From an uncultured bacterium (lineage in GTDB: Bacteria; Cyanobacteriota; Vampirovibrionia; Gastranaerophilales; Gastranaerophilaceae), in NCBI GenBank assembly GCA_945910925.1, contig CAMDZX010000089.1:1-7849 (forward strand): DNA of 7,849 nt, read 5' to 3'. The position numbers were made by a program, and so were the translations under genes. This document shows, in pieces, positions 6,344-7,849 of this stretch; the first letter of the stretch is position 1, and each line of letters starts with the position of its first letter. Below the pieces are notes generated by a model. That model saw only the letters and a program-made list of their open reading frames with translations. It was not told where the DNA came from and ran no database searches.

Positions 6344-7297
6344 ATGTCAGTACTGGAATTTGAAAAACCGTTAGTTGAAATAGAAAAAAAAATACAAGAG
6401 TTAAAAAAAATTAGTGCGGAGTCAGGTATGGACTTGGATAAAGAAATTGAAACATTTGAGCAACAGGCAAATGACTATAAAAAAGAATTGTATACAAATC
6501 TAAAACCGTCACAAAAGCTTCAAATAGCAAGACATCAAGAAAGACCTAATTTTCTTGATTATGTCAGTTTAATTTGTGATGATTTTGAAGAAATGCATGG
6601 TGACAGAACCGGTATGGACGATAGAGCCATAATAGGCGGACTCGCAAAAATCGGAGAGTCAAGAGTAATGTTGATTGGAACTCAGAAAGGAAAGTCAACC
6701 AAAGAAAACCTCGAATACAATTTTGGAATGCCGCAACCGCAAGGATATAGAAAAGCTCTAAGACTTTTTTACCACGCTAACAAATTTAATATGCCGATTG
6801 TTACACTTATTGATACTCCGGGTGCATATCCGGGAATCAGTGCGGAAGAAACCGGACAAGGTATTGCAATTGCAGTCAACTTAAAAGAAATGGCAAAATT
6901 AAGTGTTCCGATTATAGCAATTATAACAGGAGAAGGATGCAGCGGCGGTGCATTGGGACTTGGTGTTGCAAATAAGGTACTTATGCTTGAACATTCATAC
7001 TATACCGTAATTTCTCCTGAGGGTTGTGCATCCATTTTGTGGCGTGATGCTGCCAAGTTTGCGGATGCTGCGGAAGCGCTTAAGATTACCGCAAATGATT
7101 TAATCAAATTCAATATCGTTGACGGTATGATAAAAGAGCCGATTGGCGGTGCTCATACAAACCATCAAGAAATGGGAGAAAACCTTAAACAGGCAATATT
7201 AGACTCTTTAAAAGAGTTATCAGGCATGTCAAAAGAAGAATTGCGTAATCAAAGATACGAAAAATTCAGACAGATGGGTGCTTTTATTGAAGGTTAA
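6344..7297 (+). CDS. accA: acetyl-CoA carboxylase carboxyltransferase subunit alpha
   Basis: AccA pairs with AccD as an alpha2beta2 carboxyltransferase; it mainly provides the carboxybiotin side of the active site. The 317 residues match the E. coli length. An N-terminal Lys/Glu-rich helical, probably coiled-coil, segment (about 8-50) precedes the core. Family blocks are HGDRTGMDDRAIIGGLA (85-101), GTQKGKSTKEN (112-122), NFGMPQPQGYRKALRL (126-141), IDTPGAYPG (156-164), GEGCSGGALG (196-205), VISPEGCASILWRDAAK (222-238) and EPIGGAH (265-271). Two positions differ from E. coli: Thr for His in GHQKG and Cys for Gly in GEGGSGGA. Both are conservative in context and the gene looks functional. GGAG (6332-6335), inside the end of accD and 8 nt before the ATG, together with the 3-nt gap, implies translational coupling and balanced subunit output. 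Runs of nine and eight A occur at 6384-6392 and 6403-6410. Confidence 0.97.
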   Translation: MSVLEFEKPLVEIEKKIQELKKISAESGMDLDKEIETFEQQANDYKKELYTNLKPSQKLQIARHQERPNFLDYVSLICDDFEEMHGDRTGMDDRAIIGGLAKIGESRVMLIGTQKGKSTKENLEYNFGMPQPQGYRKALRLFYHANKFNMPIVTLIDTPGAYPGISAEETGQGIAIAVNLKEMAKLSVPIIAIITGEGCSGGALGLGVANKVLMLEHSYYTVISPEGCASILWRDAAKFADAAEALKITANDLIKFNIVDGMIKEPIGGAHTNHQEMGENLKQAILDSLKELSGMSKEELRNQRYEKFRQMGAFIEG

Positions 7298-7300
7298 CGA

Positions 7301-7849
7301 ATGGATAATTATTGCGAACTGAGAATATCTGTTAATCCGAAAGTTGAGGATGAAGTATCAGCAATTTGTTTTGAACGCCTAAACTGTGAGGGTGTAGTTC
7401 TTGCAGAAGAAAAATACAAAGATTTGGAAATGGTATCAACAACGCAAGGGACTTTGCGTGTGTTTTTGACTGAAGATAGTGTTAAAGATATTAAGGAAAT
7501 TAAACAAATTCTAAAAGAAGAACGAGAATTTCTTCTTAAGCAAGGTCTGTCGGAAGATGAGCTTGGTGACTGGGAGATTTCTTTTGAAGAAAAACAAAAT
7601 GAAGACTGGTCAAAAAAATGGAAAGAGAATTGGGATGTAACACATATTTCGGATAGAGTTGTTATTGTCCCGTCTTGGCTTGAATATAACAAAAAAGAGG
7701 GTGAAATTGTTGTATCTCTCGATCCCGGTCACGCCTTTGGAACCGGAACACATCAAACAACACAATTATGCGTAAAAGCCATGGAGCAATTTCCAAATTT
7801 CAAGACAGTTGCAGACATAGGTACCGGGTCGGGGGTTCTGGCAATAATC
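7301..7849 (+). CDS. prmA: ribosomal protein L11 methyltransferase, N-terminal part (3' end outside window)
   Basis: PrmA uses S-adenosylmethionine to methylate ribosomal protein L11 in the cytosol. The open frame runs 183 codons from ATG at 7301 to the window edge without a stop; roughly 110 residues of a family length near 290 are missing. The N-terminal alpha/beta substrate-recognition domain occupies about 1-95. A Trp-rich linker (EDWSKKWKENW, 101-111) follows, and then the methyltransferase domain with the PrmA-diagnostic LDPGHAFGTGTHQTT (140-154) and SAM motif I DIGTGSG (172-178). GAAGG (7289-7293), in the last codons of accA and 7 nt before the ATG, supports this start. The gap to accA is 3 nt, so it probably shares the accD promoter. 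Homologues in the wider family can be annotated as generic protein methyltransferases, but the AFGTGTH block makes PrmA the best call. Confidence 0.93.
   Translation, partial: MDNYCELRISVNPKVEDEVSAICFERLNCEGVVLAEEKYKDLEMVSTTQGTLRVFLTEDSVKDIKEIKQILKEEREFLLKQGLSEDELGDWEISFEEKQNEDWSKKWKENWDVTHISDRVVIVPSWLEYNKKEGEIVVSLDPGHAFGTGTHQTTQLCVKAMEQFPNFKTVADIGTGSGVLAII

Noticed and set aside
7309..7692. 127-codon minus-strand open frame opposite prmA
   Set aside because: prmA on the plus strand is clearly recognised; the reverse frame is Ser-rich with no motif and begins inside prmA.

Overview
The window is AT-rich bacterial chromosome carrying ordinary housekeeping genes packed tightly together. No phage, insertion sequence, CRISPR array, tRNA or rRNA is visible. 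The best lineage guess is a non-photosynthetic cyanobacterial relative (Vampirovibrionia/Gastranaerophilales type). It rests on low G+C by eye, a ClpP that reads like cyanobacterial ClpP2, and the tig-clpP-clpX order shared with cyanobacteria. That order is also widespread elsewhere, so the assignment is inference and a low-GC Firmicute-like or other gut lineage is not excluded.

Layout. (1) Left edge, + strand: the 3' half of ispf (isoprenoid precursor synthesis) followed closely by gloA (methylglyoxal detoxification). The gloA Shine-Dalgarno (SD) sequence overlaps the ispF stop codon. (2) 647-5255, - strand: transcribed right to left as tig -> clpP -> clpX -> strong intrinsic terminator -> dgt-like dNTPase. 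Trigger factor folds nascent chains and ClpXP degrades tagged or misfolded proteins, so this is a protein quality-control cluster. The dgt-like gene has its own promoter and seems to lack a leader. Its 3' end meets gloA tail to tail with only 2 bases between the stop codons. (3) 5256-5473: divergent intergenic region with a recognisable accD promoter and an unusual accD leader. (4) 5474 to the right edge, + strand: accD -> accA -> prmA with 3-base gaps. AccD and AccA form the carboxyltransferase of acetyl-CoA carboxylase, the first committed step of fatty-acid synthesis. PrmA, cut by the window edge, methylates ribosomal protein L11.

I found no undescribed multi-gene system. The items worth a second look are small: the accD start, where an SD 23 nt upstream could be bridged by a hairpin; the apparently leaderless dgt mRNA; a plant-like IspF C-terminus; a start-site correction for tig; alternative terminator folds behind clpX; and A-tracts near the start of accA.
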